Source: Flavobacterium silvaticum | Lineage (GTDB): Bacteria > Bacteroidota > Bacteroidia > Flavobacteriales > Flavobacteriaceae | Length of the DNA: 47,897 nucleotides | Reading direction: 5' to 3' | Assembly: GCF_012911565.1 (NCBI RefSeq) | Contig: NZ_JAAMPU010000093.1 | Coordinates: 1 to 47,897 of the forward strand | Part shown: in pieces, positions 16,367 to 25,297 of the stretch | Layout: every line of letters begins with the position of its first letter | Position numbering within the stretch: position 1 is the stretch's first letter | Notes under the pieces: model-generated | The model's database searches: none | Told to the model about the DNA's origin: nothing | The model's input: the letters and a program-made list of their open reading frames with translations, nothing else | Program-made: the position numbers and the translations under genes

Positions 16367-17371
16367 ATGGAAGAAACCGCATCCGCCTTGGACATCAGGG
16401 CGATCAACGAAAAAATCGAACGCGAAAGCGCATTCATAGACCTGTTGAACCTCGAGATCGGAAAGGTCATCGTTGGACAAAAACACATGACCGAGCGATT
16501 GCTCATAGGTCTTTTGGGACAAGGCCACGTACTCCTCGAAGGCGTTCCCGGACTTGCAAAGACACTTGCAATAAATACCTTATCGCAAGCGGTCAATGGG
16601 AGTTTCAGCCGAATCCAGTTCACGCCGGATTTGCTTCCTGCAGACGTTGTCGGAACCATGATCTACAACATCAAGGCGAACGAATTCTCAATCAAAAAAG
16701 GCCCGATTTTCGCAAATTTCGTATTGGCAGATGAGATCAACCGTGCTCCGGCAAAAGTACAATCGGCTTTGCTTGAAGCGATGCAGGAAAAACAGGTGAC
16801 GATCGGCGATACGACTTTCAAACTCGAAAAACCGTTCCTGGTATTGGCGACCCAAAACCCGATAGAGCAGGAAGGAACGTATCCGCTTCCGGAAGCACAG
16901 GTCGACCGTTTTATGCTTAAAGTCGTCATCGATTATCCAAAAATGGAAGACGAGCGCATCGTAATCCGACAAAATCTCAAAGGTGCTTTTGAAAAAGTGA
17001 ATCAGGTTATTTCTACCGATCAGATCCTGAAAGCCCAGCAAGCCGTCCGTGAAGTCTATATGGACGAAAAAATCGAAAAATACATCCTCGATATTATTTT
17101 TGCTACCCGTTTTCCGGAGAAATACAAACTGGAAAGCCTGAAGCCGCTTATTTCGTTCGGTTCTTCGCCTCGTGGAAGCATTAACCTGGCGACGGCTGCT
17201 AAATGTTACGCCTTTATCAAACGTCGCGGTTATGTGATTCCGGAAGATGTGCGCGCCGTTGTACATGATGTGTTGCGTCACCGCATTGGGGTTACGTATG
17301 AAGCTGAGGCAGAGAACGTGACATCGGTAGATATCATCAACAAAATCGTAAACGAAGTCGAAGTGCCTTAA
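16367..17371 (+). CDS. MoxR-family AAA+ ATPase of the Bat operon
   Basis: A 334-residue AAA+ ATPase. Walker A is GVPGLAKT (residues 59-66), Walker B LADEINRA (120-127), followed by sensor 1 in LATQNPIEQEGTYPLPEAQ, which is the MoxR signature, and a C-terminal helical lid. MoxR proteins act as chaperones that activate or insert metal cofactors into partner complexes, often through VWA-domain proteins. Here it opens an operon of DUF58, VWA and TPR proteins, the standard Bacteroidota Bat arrangement, linked by name to aerotolerance and by studies to envelope stress. The partner complex is not known. Confidence 0.95.
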   Translation: MEETASALDIRAINEKIERESAFIDLLNLEIGKVIVGQKHMTERLLIGLLGQGHVLLEGVPGLAKTLAINTLSQAVNGSFSRIQFTPDLLPADVVGTMIYNIKANEFSIKKGPIFANFVLADEINRAPAKVQSALLEAMQEKQVTIGDTTFKLEKPFLVLATQNPIEQEGTYPLPEAQVDRFMLKVVIDYPKMEDERIVIRQNLKGAFEKVNQVISTDQILKAQQAVREVYMDEKIEKYILDIIFATRFPEKYKLESLKPLISFGSSPRGSINLATAAKCYAFIKRRGYVIPEDVRAVVHDVLRHRIGVTYEAEAENVTSVDIINKIVNEVEVP

Positions 17372-17373
17372 AA

Positions 17374-17455
17374 GTATTGAGTAGTGAGTATTGAGTAATA
17401 AGACTGTTCACGTTACCCAAACTCAATACTAAAATCTCAATACTCAAAACTGAAA
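17374..17455. repeat. Heptamer-word array pair (locus C)
   Basis: After the moxR stop: GTATTGA, GTAGTGA, GTATTGA, GTAATAA (17374-17401). Before the next ATG: ACTCAAT, ACTAAAA, TCTCAAT, ACTCAAA, ACTGAAA (17421-17455), five heptamers ending exactly at the start codon. ACTCAAT is the reverse complement of ATTGAGT, the word of the first array in shifted phase. About 20 bases of unrelated sequence separate the arrays. This is the only real gap within the Bat operon. Confidence 0.85.
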
Positions 17456-18319
17456 ATGGATACCAAAGAACTTCTCAAGAAAGTCCGCAAGATCGAGATC
17501 AAGACGCGGCGGCTCAGCGACCACATTTTTTCGGGCGAATACAACACGACCTTTAAAGGACGCGGTATGACCTTTAGTGAGGTGCGTCAATACCAGTTCG
17601 GTGATGACGTGCGCGCGATTGACTGGAATGTGACCGCGCGCTACAACGAGCCCTACATCAAGGTTTTTGAGGAAGAACGCGAATTGACCATGATGCTTAT
17701 GGTGGATATTTCGGGTTCGGAAAGTTTCGGTTCCAAGAATCAGTTCAAGGAGGAAATCGTTACGGAAATTGCCGCGACCATGGCATTTTCGGCTACACAG
17801 AACAACGACAAGATTGGGTTGATCTTATTTTCGGACCAGATCGAATTATACATTCCGCCCAAAAAAGGAAAATCGCACGTGCTTCGCATCATCCGTGAAC
17901 TTATCGAATACAAGCCCAAAAGCCGCAAGACCGATATTTCCCAGGCACTCAAATTCCTGTCCGGCACCCAAAAGAAAAAAGCCATCGTTTTCCTGATTTC
18001 AGATTTCATGGCCGATTCATACGAACACACACTCAAGATCGCTTCAAAAAAACACGACATCACCGGAATCCGGGTTTACGATGTGCGAGATGAATCGATC
18101 CCGAATTTAGGAATGGTTCCGATGCTCGACGCGGAAACAGGGGAACAGCGATTGGTGAACACCGGTTCAAAGTCAGTTCGTCTCGGATACGAAAAGTATT
18201 ATCAGGAAAACCTGAAATATTTCAAAGAAACGTTCAGTAAATGTGGCGCAGGTGTAGTTTCGACACGGGTTGGCGAAAGCTACGTGACCAAACTGCTCGG
18301 TTATTTCAAATCGCGCTGA
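17456..18319 (+). CDS. DUF58 domain protein of the Bat operon
   Basis: A 287-residue protein with the DUF58 signature GRGMTFSEVRQYQFGDDVRAIDW at about residues 37-59, which leads into a von Willebrand A-like fold: MMLMVDISGSESFGS carries a D-I-S-G-S MIDAS motif, and IVFLISDFMADS follows. No signal peptide or membrane segment is seen, so it should be cytoplasmic or peripheral. In this operon type it partners the MoxR ATPase. It is followed four bases later by the next gene, so translation is probably coupled. Confidence 0.9.
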   Translation: MDTKELLKKVRKIEIKTRRLSDHIFSGEYNTTFKGRGMTFSEVRQYQFGDDVRAIDWNVTARYNEPYIKVFEEERELTMMLMVDISGSESFGSKNQFKEEIVTEIAATMAFSATQNNDKIGLILFSDQIELYIPPKKGKSHVLRIIRELIEYKPKSRKTDISQALKFLSGTQKKKAIVFLISDFMADSYEHTLKIASKKHDITGIRVYDVRDESIPNLGMVPMLDAETGEQRLVNTGSKSVRLGYEKYYQENLKYFKETFSKCGAGVVSTRVGESYVTKLLGYFKSR

Positions 18320-18323
18320 TCCA

Positions 18324-19949
18324 ATGAAAATGAAGAACTTCACATACGTATTATTGCTACTGACAACCATGGGTTTTGCCCAGCATAAGGTTGAAACCAG
18401 CATCGATACGACCAAAAATAAAATAGGCGCACAGTTCAACCTGACGCTTCGTACCAATGTCGACACGTTATCGCAGGTGGTTTTCCCGTCCGGAACGAAT
18501 TTCGGGCCCATGGAAGTCATCCGCAATTATGTTGTCGATACGGTCAAAAAAGACAATCGCTACGAACTGATCAAACGATATGGCTTGGCCAATTTTGATT
18601 CCGGAGCGTACACCATTCCACAACTTAAGGTCATCATCAATAAGAAGCCATTTCTTTCTGACAGTCTGCGCGTTGAGGTTTCGCCGGTAAAAGTCGATAC
18701 GATCAAGCAAAAAATGTTCGATATCAAGCCGATTGCGCAGGATGATTCCTCACACGGTACGATGTTCTGGATTTGGATTGTTCTGGGAATCCTGCTTTGT
18801 GCCGCCGGTGGAGCAGTGGTTTATTTCCTCGTAAAAAAGGCACAGCAAAAACAAACCGAGCAGGAAATTTTCAAAACACCGATTGAAAAAGCGACAACAT
18901 TATTATCTAACCTAGAAAAGAAAGAGCTTTGGCAAAAAGGGGAAGTCAAAGATTATTACAGCCAACTGACTGATATTGCCCGGACGTACATTGAAGAAGT
19001 CGTCCATATTCCTGCGATGGAAAGTACTACAAGTGAATTGATCGTCGCGCTTCGTTCGGCCGCTTCACAAAAAAACATGCCGATTGCACAGGAAACGTTT
19101 GAAAATCTCGAACGCGTATTGAAACAGGCAGATTTAGTGAAATTCGCCAAGTCGCGTCCGCTGGATTTTGAGATTGCCGAAGACCGCAATAAAATAGAAC
19201 GCGTAATCGTAACCATCGATAAATCGGTTCCAACAGAAGTTGAAGAAGATGATTCCGAAGCTTTCCGCGAATTGCAACGCCAGAAATTGATGAAGCAGAA
19301 ACGCCGCAAACGCATTATGATTTCGGTTGCATCCGTACTGTTTTTGCTGCTTGCTACCGGAACCTATTTCGTCATAAAAAATGGCTTCCGTCACACGGTC
19401 GATGCCATAACCGGAAAACAAACCTTGTATCTGCTTGAAGGCGAATGGGTCAAAAGCGAATACGGAAATCCATCGGTTATTATCGAAACACCAAAAGTCC
19501 TCGTTCGGACAAATGCCGATACGGTCTTGCCAAAAGATGTGATGGCGCTTATGAAAGAATTCCAAATGTTCGGATATGGTTCTGTTACGGGCGATTTTTA
19601 CATTGGCGTATCGACCAATACCTACAAAGGCGAACAACAGGTTGACCTTGAAAAAGCAATGGATGCCGCCATCAGTGTCCTGGAAAAACAAGGTGCGCAG
19701 AATATGCTCATCAAGCAGGAAACGTATGATACCAAAGAAGGTGTCAACGGACGAAAAGCCTACGGGACTTTCTCAAGGATAGATTCCGGAAGCCGTTCAA
19801 GCGCCAAATATTATTACGAAATGCTGCTGTTCGGGCAACAAAACGGTTTGCAGTTAATCACATTGATCTATCCGGAAGGCGACGAATATGCCAAGCAGAT
19901 TTCCGACCGAGTCCTGAATTCCGTCGAACTTAAAACAGTCTCACAATGA
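18324..19949 (+). CDS. Two-TM BatD-like Bat-operon protein with extra C-terminal domain
   Basis: A 541-residue envelope protein not matching a single familiar Bat protein. It has a signal peptide (TYVLLLLTTMGFAQ), then a BatD-like beta domain (VETSIDTTKNKIGAQFNLTL, FPSGTNFGP, YTIPQLKVIINKK) to about residue 130. TM1 is FWIWIVLGILLCAAGGAVVYFLV (about 148-170), followed by a cytoplasmic helical region of about 160 residues. TM2 is MISVASVLFLLLATGTYFVI near 330-350, and a C-terminal mixed alpha/beta domain (LLEGEWVKSEYG to RVLNSVELK) would be periplasmic. Position 3 in the operon and overlap of its stop with batA argue for a stable part of the complex. Confidence 0.75.
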   Translation: MKMKNFTYVLLLLTTMGFAQHKVETSIDTTKNKIGAQFNLTLRTNVDTLSQVVFPSGTNFGPMEVIRNYVVDTVKKDNRYELIKRYGLANFDSGAYTIPQLKVIINKKPFLSDSLRVEVSPVKVDTIKQKMFDIKPIAQDDSSHGTMFWIWIVLGILLCAAGGAVVYFLVKKAQQKQTEQEIFKTPIEKATTLLSNLEKKELWQKGEVKDYYSQLTDIARTYIEEVVHIPAMESTTSELIVALRSAASQKNMPIAQETFENLERVLKQADLVKFAKSRPLDFEIAEDRNKIERVIVTIDKSVPTEVEEDDSEAFRELQRQKLMKQKRRKRIMISVASVLFLLLATGTYFVIKNGFRHTVDAITGKQTLYLLEGEWVKSEYGNPSVIIETPKVLVRTNADTVLPKDVMALMKEFQMFGYGSVTGDFYIGVSTNTYKGEQQVDLEKAMDAAISVLEKQGAQNMLIKQETYDTKEGVNGRKAYGTFSRIDSGSRSSAKYYYEMLLFGQQNGLQLITLIYPEGDEYAKQISDRVLNSVELKTVSQ

Positions 19950-20950
19950 TGGATGGCGTGACTTTTATGAACCCCGGATTTTTCTGGCTGTTGCTGATAC
20001 TTCCTGTATTGATCGGTTGGTATGTCTGGAAGCGGAAGCAGCAATCGGCTACACTCAAAATGGGAACACTCAAAGGTTTCAAGACCGGAACATCGATTCT
20101 TGGAAAACTGAGACCGGCTCTTTTTGCGATGCGGATTTTGGCACTAGCTTTTATAATTGTAGCCATGGCGCGTCCCAGAACCGTCGATGTGAGCAGCAAG
20201 ACCAAAACCACAAAAGGAATCGATATCGTCATGGCGGTCGATGTTTCAGGTTCGATGCTTGCAAAAGACCTGAAACCGAACCGTATGGAAGCGCTAAAGG
20301 ACGTAGCCAAAGATTTCGTCGAGGCGCGCCCGAACGACCGTATCGGGCTTGTGGTTTACGCTGCCGAAGCTTACACAAAAACACCGGTGACTTCTGACAA
20401 AGCTGTCGTCGAACAAGCTATCGAGAGCATCAAATATGACAATGTGCTTCAGGACGGAACCGGAATTGGGATGGGACTTGGAACAGCGATCAATCGTCTC
20501 AAGGAATCCAAAGCCAAAAGCAAGATCATCATCCTGATGACCGACGGTGTCAACAACGCCGGTTTCATCGAACCTGAAACTGCCGCCGATATCGCGAGAG
20601 AGCACGGAATCAAAGTATACACGATTGGAATCGGATCCAAAGGAATGGCCGAATCACCATATGCCTACGCGCCAAATGGAAGCCTGTTGTTCCGCATGAT
20701 GCCGGTAGAAATCGATGAGCAACTCATGAGAAGCATCGCCACCAAAACCGGCGGAAAATACTTTAGGGCCACGAGCAAGAACAGCCTTGAAAAGATTTAT
20801 GACGATATCAACAAACTCGAAACCACCGAGATCGAAGAACTCAAATTCTATGATTACGATGAACGTTTCCGCCCCTTTGTTATCGGTGCTTTGGTGCTTT
20901 TGCTAGCCGAAGCCGGACTCAGAAATACCTTATTCAGAAGTTTTATCTAG
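19946..20950 (+). CDS. batA: BatA-like VWA-domain membrane protein
   Basis: A 334-residue protein overlapping the previous gene by ATGA. Two N-terminal membrane segments (FFWLLLILPVLIGWYVW; ALFAMRILALAFIIVAMA) precede a von Willebrand A domain from about residue 92. The MIDAS motif is VDVSGSM (Asp99, Ser101, Ser103), with MTDGVNNAG completing it near 190. A third segment lies at the C terminus (FVIGALVLLLAEAGL). BatA proteins are thought to hold partners at the inner membrane with their VWA domain. The start at 19946 (MMDGVTF) is fixed by the overlap. Confidence 0.92.
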   Translation: MMDGVTFMNPGFFWLLLILPVLIGWYVWKRKQQSATLKMGTLKGFKTGTSILGKLRPALFAMRILALAFIIVAMARPRTVDVSSKTKTTKGIDIVMAVDVSGSMLAKDLKPNRMEALKDVAKDFVEARPNDRIGLVVYAAEAYTKTPVTSDKAVVEQAIESIKYDNVLQDGTGIGMGLGTAINRLKESKAKSKIIILMTDGVNNAGFIEPETAADIAREHGIKVYTIGIGSKGMAESPYAYAPNGSLLFRMMPVEIDEQLMRSIATKTGGKYFRATSKNSLEKIYDDINKLETTEIEELKFYDYDERFRPFVIGALVLLLAEAGLRNTLFRSFI

Positions 20951-20952
20951 CC

Positions 20953-21990
20953 ATGTACGAATTAGACGAAAAGAAATACTTGTATCTGCTCGCTGTCATT
21001 CCAGTGCTGGCTTTGATTTTCCTTGCCAATTTGTACTGGAAACGAAAAAAGCAGCGCGAATTCGGCGATCTGGAAATGGTCAAACGCCTAAGTCCTGAAA
21101 AATCGACGTTCAAAAGCACGCTCAAGTTTGTGGTGGTCATGCTGGGATTGGCATCGGTGATTTTAGGTTTGGTCAATCCGAAAATCGGCACAAAAACCGA
21201 AACCGTAAAACGCGAAGGAATCGACATTGTGTTTGCCATGGACGTTTCCAAAAGTATGCTTGCCGAAGACGTTGCCCCAAGCCGTCTGGAAAAAAGCAAA
21301 CAACTCGTTTCACAATTGATCAATCAGCTTGCAGGCGACAGGATTGGAATCGTTGCCTATGCCGGAAGTGCATTTCCCGTATTGCCGATTACTACCGATT
21401 ACGCCGCATCAAAAATGTTCCTTCAGAGTATGAATACAGATATCGTATCATCCCAGGGAACGGCTTTGGATGAAGCGATACGGTTGTCGGCATCTTATTT
21501 TGATAAGGACGATAAGTCAACCAGCAAAATGATTATCCTGGTTTCGGACGGGGAGGATCACGGAGAAGGAGCAGGTGAAGCGGCCGAAGAAGCCAAGAAA
21601 CAAGGCATCAAGATTATTACCATTGGTGTGGGAACTGAAAAAGGCGGACCGATTCCGCTCAAGGAAAACGGTCGTCCGATGGGGTTCAAGCGCGACAGGA
21701 ACGATGAGGTCGTCATCACGAAATTATATCCGGAAAACCTTAAGGCGATTGCAAAGAATTCCAAAGGTTATGTGCTCGGGAACAATACGGCCCAGGTGCT
21801 TGATTACGTGAAGAAAGCGCTTGATAACATCGAACGCACCGAATTCGAAAGCGAGGAATTCACCGATTACAACTCACAATTCCAGTGGTTTTTAGGGTTC
21901 GGTTTGCTATTGTTGGTGGCAGATGTATTTTTGCTCGAGAAAAAAACGGCCTGGATCCGGAAAATGAATCTATTCAACGAAAAGGAATGA
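20953..21990 (+). CDS. batB: BatB-like VWA-domain membrane protein
   Basis: A 345-residue paralogue of BatA, two bases downstream. N-terminal membrane segments YLLAVIPVLALIFLANLYW and FVVVMLGLASVILGLV are followed by the VWA domain with MIDAS Asp97, Ser99, Ser101 in AMDVSKSM and a second piece in ILVSDGEDHGEGAG. A C-terminal membrane segment is WFLGFGLLLLVADVFLL. BatB and BatA occur side by side in most Bat operons and probably form a heteromer. The gene ends in ATGATGA, where its stop overlaps the next start. Confidence 0.92.
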   Translation: MYELDEKKYLYLLAVIPVLALIFLANLYWKRKKQREFGDLEMVKRLSPEKSTFKSTLKFVVVMLGLASVILGLVNPKIGTKTETVKREGIDIVFAMDVSKSMLAEDVAPSRLEKSKQLVSQLINQLAGDRIGIVAYAGSAFPVLPITTDYAASKMFLQSMNTDIVSSQGTALDEAIRLSASYFDKDDKSTSKMIILVSDGEDHGEGAGEAAEEAKKQGIKIITIGVGTEKGGPIPLKENGRPMGFKRDRNDEVVITKLYPENLKAIAKNSKGYVLGNNTAQVLDYVKKALDNIERTEFESEEFTDYNSQFQWFLGFGLLLLVADVFLLEKKTAWIRKMNLFNEKE

Positions 21991-22763
21991 TGAAGAATTT
22001 CTTGCTATATCTGCTTGTTTTGACTGTCGGGATGGTCCGTGCACAGGAAGAGCCGAAGGAGGAAAAAGACAAATTCCTCCCGAAAGGCAATTCGGCATAT
22101 GATGCGAAAAAATACACCGAGGCTGAAGCCAGTTACCGTGAATCGCAGTCGAAATTCGCGAAGAAATCGGTATCATCCTACAATCTTGGAAACAGTATCT
22201 ACAAGATAAAACAACCAGCCGAAGCCAAAGCGGCTTACCTGAATGCGATAAAAAATGCCACGACACGACCGGAAAAGCATCAGGCGTATCACAATCTCGG
22301 AAATGTGTACATGGGACAGAAAGATTACACGGCTGCCGTATCTGCTTATAAAAATGCCTTGATCAACGATCCGGCCGATGAAGAATCGCGGTATAATTAC
22401 GCCCTGGCCAAAAAAATGCTCAAGGACAATCCGCCTCCTCCGCCAAAGAACGATAAGAAGGACAAAAAAGACAAGAAGGATAAAAAGGACGACAAGGGCG
22501 GCGACAAAAATAAAAAAGACGACAAGAAGCAGGACGACAACAAAGACAAAAACGATAAGAAAGACAATAAAGGGAATCAGGACCAGGACAAAAAAGACGG
22601 AAACCAGCCCGATAAAAAACCACAGCCACGTCCCGGAGGAATCTCGGAACAACGCATGCAGAATATGCTTGACGCGGTGAACAACGAAGAGAAAAAAGTA
22701 CAGGATAAAGTGAAAGCCCGCCAGCAAAAAGGCAAGCCGGTGCAAACCGAAAAAGACTGGTAG
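21987..22763 (+). CDS. batC: BatC-like TPR protein with Lys/Asp-rich tail
   Basis: A 258-residue protein starting at the ATG overlapping the batB stop (or one codon later). Signal peptide MMKNFLLYLLVLTVGMVRAQ. Residues about 35-150 hold three TPR units (AYDAKKYTEAEASYRES, YNLGNSIYKIKQPAEAKAAY, YHNLGNVYMGQKDYTAAVSA). From about 155 to 220 the chain is low complexity, mostly Lys, Asp and Asn after a PPPP run. A conserved-looking end (GGISEQRMQNMLDAVNNEEKKVQDKV) closes it. TPRs suggest a protein-binding periplasmic subunit. The A-rich tail creates long false reading frames on the other strand. Confidence 0.9.
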   Translation: MMKNFLLYLLVLTVGMVRAQEEPKEEKDKFLPKGNSAYDAKKYTEAEASYRESQSKFAKKSVSSYNLGNSIYKIKQPAEAKAAYLNAIKNATTRPEKHQAYHNLGNVYMGQKDYTAAVSAYKNALINDPADEESRYNYALAKKMLKDNPPPPPKNDKKDKKDKKDKKDDKGGDKNKKDDKKQDDNKDKNDKKDNKGNQDQDKKDGNQPDKKPQPRPGGISEQRMQNMLDAVNNEEKKVQDKVKARQQKGKPVQTEKDW

Positions 22764-22778
22764 GCAAATGGAATTGAC

Positions 22779-24542
22779 ATGAAAAAGATAGGTGTAATCA
22801 TAGCATTGCTTTGTTGCTTCGGCATTCAGGCCCAGGTGCAGTTCGAGGCCAAAGTGAGCCGACAGACGCTTGGCCAGAACGAGACGCTGCGCATCGACTT
22901 TGAGATGAATGCAGACGGGGACAACTTTACGCCTCCGAATTTTGAAGGTTTCCGTGTAGTTGGCGGACCGAGCCAGCGTGTGAGCCAATCCTGGATCAAC
23001 GGCAGAAGTTCGTTCGTCAAGAGTTATTCGTATTTTCTCGAGCCGAAACAACGAGGATCACTTGTCATAAAGCAAGCCGTTATCGAGATCAACGGACAAG
23101 TCTATAAAACGAATCCGGTGCGTATCAATGTGACGAACCCAATAGACCGTCCGCGCCAGCCCGGAGAACCGGAACCTGTGAATACGGATGATGCTATCAA
23201 GCTGGTCGCCGAGGTTTCCAAAACCAATCCGTACATCAACGAACCCATCACGGTTGTTTATAAACTCTATCTGAGCTACAACATTGGTGTTACGAACTGG
23301 CGCGAACTCGAAAAGCCGAAATACAACGACTTCTGGAGCCAGAATATCGATATCAAACAACTCGTTGCCGAACAAGGTACGTTCAACGGCCAGCCCATGC
23401 GTTTTGTGGTACTTCGGAAAACCGTGCTGTATCCGCAGAAATCCGGAAAGCTTACCATTGAGCCGCTTGCACTCGATCTTGACATACAGGTTCCGACCGG
23501 AAGACGAAATTTCTTCGGGCAGCAACAGGTTGTAAACGACAGCAAAAAAGTATCGGCAGGAGCAAAGACCATTAGTGTGCGTGCGCTGCCGGAAGCTGGA
23601 AAGCCTGATGATTTTACCGGCGCCGTAGGAAGTTTCGACTTTAAGGTCAAGCCGTCCAAAACGACATTGCAAAACGGGGAAAGCCTTGATCTTTCGGTCA
23701 GCGTGACCGGAAACGGAAACCTGAAACTGTTCGATTTGCCAAAACCTGTCGTTCCGGCATCTCTTGAAATGTACGATCCGGTTCACAAAGAAAACGTAAC
23801 GACGCCTCTATCGGGAATGTCCGGAAAGATTTCAGACACCTATACCATCGTTCCGTCGTATAAAGGAAATTATCCTATCCAACCCATGTCGTTCTCGTAT
23901 TTCGACTTGAAATCGGGCCGATACAAAACCATCACATCACCGGAAATCATGGTGAAAGTACTTGATGGTCCAGGAAATCCGACGCAGCCTTCGGTCGCAC
24001 AGAATACACCCGGAAAACAGGAAGTGCTTAAATCGGATCAATTCGGTTTTATCAAATTAAAGACAAAACTGGAACCGGTCAACCAGCCGTCGTTTTTTGG
24101 ATCCGGAATGTTCTATACCTTGCTGATAGCGCCTTTCCTGGCTATCCCGCTTTTGGTAGTGGTTCGTCGTCGCAAGGAAGAAAGAGACAGCGATGTGGTC
24201 GGGAACAGAAAACGCCAGTCGAATCGCCTGGCCAAAAAATACCTGTCCGAAGCCAAAAAGGCGATCCACGACAAAGAGCGTTTCTACATTGCGCTTGAAC
24301 GTGCGTTACATAACTTTTTGAAGGCTAAATTACAGATTGAAACTTCGGAGATGAGCAAAGATAAAATCCGTGAATTGTTGCTGGCCAAACGCGCCAATCC
24401 GGAAACGGTCGACCAATATATACGTCTGACCGAAAATTGTGAATTCGCCCGATATGCGCCTGCATCAGATGCATCGATACAATCAGATTACGATAAGGCT
24501 GCCGGATTATTGTCGGAACTTGAAAAACAACTGGCGTCATGA
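22779..24542 (+). CDS. batD: BatD-like Bat-operon protein
   Basis: A 587-residue exported protein with a signal peptide (MKKIGVIIALLCCFGIQAQ). The large periplasmic part carries BatD-family beta domains: VQFEAKVSRQTLGQNETL, SYFLEPKQRGSLVIKQAVIE, and KPSKTTLQNGESLDLSVSVTGNG. One membrane segment (MFYTLLIAPFLAIPLLVVV) is near residue 450, then a basic cytoplasmic tail of about 125 residues with helices (ALERALHNFLKAKLQIE, IRLTENCEFARYAP). Length is normal for BatD. It follows batC by 15 bases and overlaps batE by four. Confidence 0.92.
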   Translation: MKKIGVIIALLCCFGIQAQVQFEAKVSRQTLGQNETLRIDFEMNADGDNFTPPNFEGFRVVGGPSQRVSQSWINGRSSFVKSYSYFLEPKQRGSLVIKQAVIEINGQVYKTNPVRINVTNPIDRPRQPGEPEPVNTDDAIKLVAEVSKTNPYINEPITVVYKLYLSYNIGVTNWRELEKPKYNDFWSQNIDIKQLVAEQGTFNGQPMRFVVLRKTVLYPQKSGKLTIEPLALDLDIQVPTGRRNFFGQQQVVNDSKKVSAGAKTISVRALPEAGKPDDFTGAVGSFDFKVKPSKTTLQNGESLDLSVSVTGNGNLKLFDLPKPVVPASLEMYDPVHKENVTTPLSGMSGKISDTYTIVPSYKGNYPIQPMSFSYFDLKSGRYKTITSPEIMVKVLDGPGNPTQPSVAQNTPGKQEVLKSDQFGFIKLKTKLEPVNQPSFFGSGMFYTLLIAPFLAIPLLVVVRRRKEERDSDVVGNRKRQSNRLAKKYLSEAKKAIHDKERFYIALERALHNFLKAKLQIETSEMSKDKIRELLLAKRANPETVDQYIRLTENCEFARYAPASDASIQSDYDKAAGLLSELEKQLAS

Positions 24543-25297
24543 GAAGCATCGTAAAAAACCTGACTCTTAGCCTGATGTTGCTTGCTTCGATTTTTAGCCG
24601 AACGCAAAACGGATTCGAACTCGGTAACGCCGAATACCGCAAAGGCAATTTTGACGCGGCCGCAAAGGCGTATGAAAGTGTGTTGGCATCCAAAAAGGAA
24701 TCGGTCGAGCTGTATTACAATCTTGGTAACAGCTATTATAAGATGAATAAAGTGGCACCTGCGATCTTCAATTATGAAAAAGCACTGTTGCTTGATCCGG
24801 AAAACCACGACGTGAAAACCAATCTCAAATTCGCCCAGAAATTACAGATCGACGATGTCAAGGAAATCCCTAAAGTTGGTTTCCGTAAGATGATGGAAGA
24901 TTACACCTCGTCTATGACCGTCAATGGCTGGGCGTGGCTCAGCGTGGTTTCGGCCTTTATGATCCTGGCACTTTTTGCCGGATATTACTTTAGCTGGTCG
25001 ACACTTTTGAAACGGATTTTGTTTATTGGAATGGGCGTTTTTCTTTTGGTATTGATTGTCAGTCTTTTTGCCGCTTATTTTGAAAAGGTACGTATCTCAA
25101 GCAATCGGCCGGCTATTGTCTTTGCATCGATTTCGGGTGTGAAAAGCGAGCCCCAAAATGCTGCGCAGGATGCTTTTGTGTTACACGAAGGAACCAAAGT
25201 ACAGGTTCTTGAACAATTGGATGACTGGAAAAAAGTGGAACTTCAGGACGGCAACCAAGGCTGGATCAGGCAGGCCGATATCCGCGAATTGAAATAA
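24539..25297 (+). CDS. batE: BatE-like protein with TPR, membrane and SH3 domains
   Basis: A 252-residue protein overlapping batD by ATGA. Signal peptide (LTLSLMLLASIFS), TPR units at about 25-95 (YRKGNFDAAAKAYESVL, YYNLGNSYYKMNKVAPA), two membrane segments (WLSVVSAFMILALFAGYYF; ILFIGMGVFLLVLIVSLFA) and a bacterial SH3-like domain at the end (HEGTKVQVLEQLDDWKKVEL, then GNQGWIRQADI). The SH3 end may contact peptidoglycan or a partner. This is the last gene of the operon and converges directly, without a gap, on a CvpA gene. Confidence 0.9.
   Translation: MRSIVKNLTLSLMLLASIFSRTQNGFELGNAEYRKGNFDAAAKAYESVLASKKESVELYYNLGNSYYKMNKVAPAIFNYEKALLLDPENHDVKTNLKFAQKLQIDDVKEIPKVGFRKMMEDYTSSMTVNGWAWLSVVSAFMILALFAGYYFSWSTLLKRILFIGMGVFLLVLIVSLFAAYFEKVRISSNRPAIVFASISGVKSEPQNAAQDAFVLHEGTKVQVLEQLDDWKKVELQDGNQGWIRQADIRELK

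Noticed and set aside
22173..23051. Long minus-strand open frames opposite batC and batD
   Set aside because: They are by-products of the A-rich Lys/Asp codons of the batC tail; the proteins are low complexity, and the plus strand holds well-supported Bat genes.
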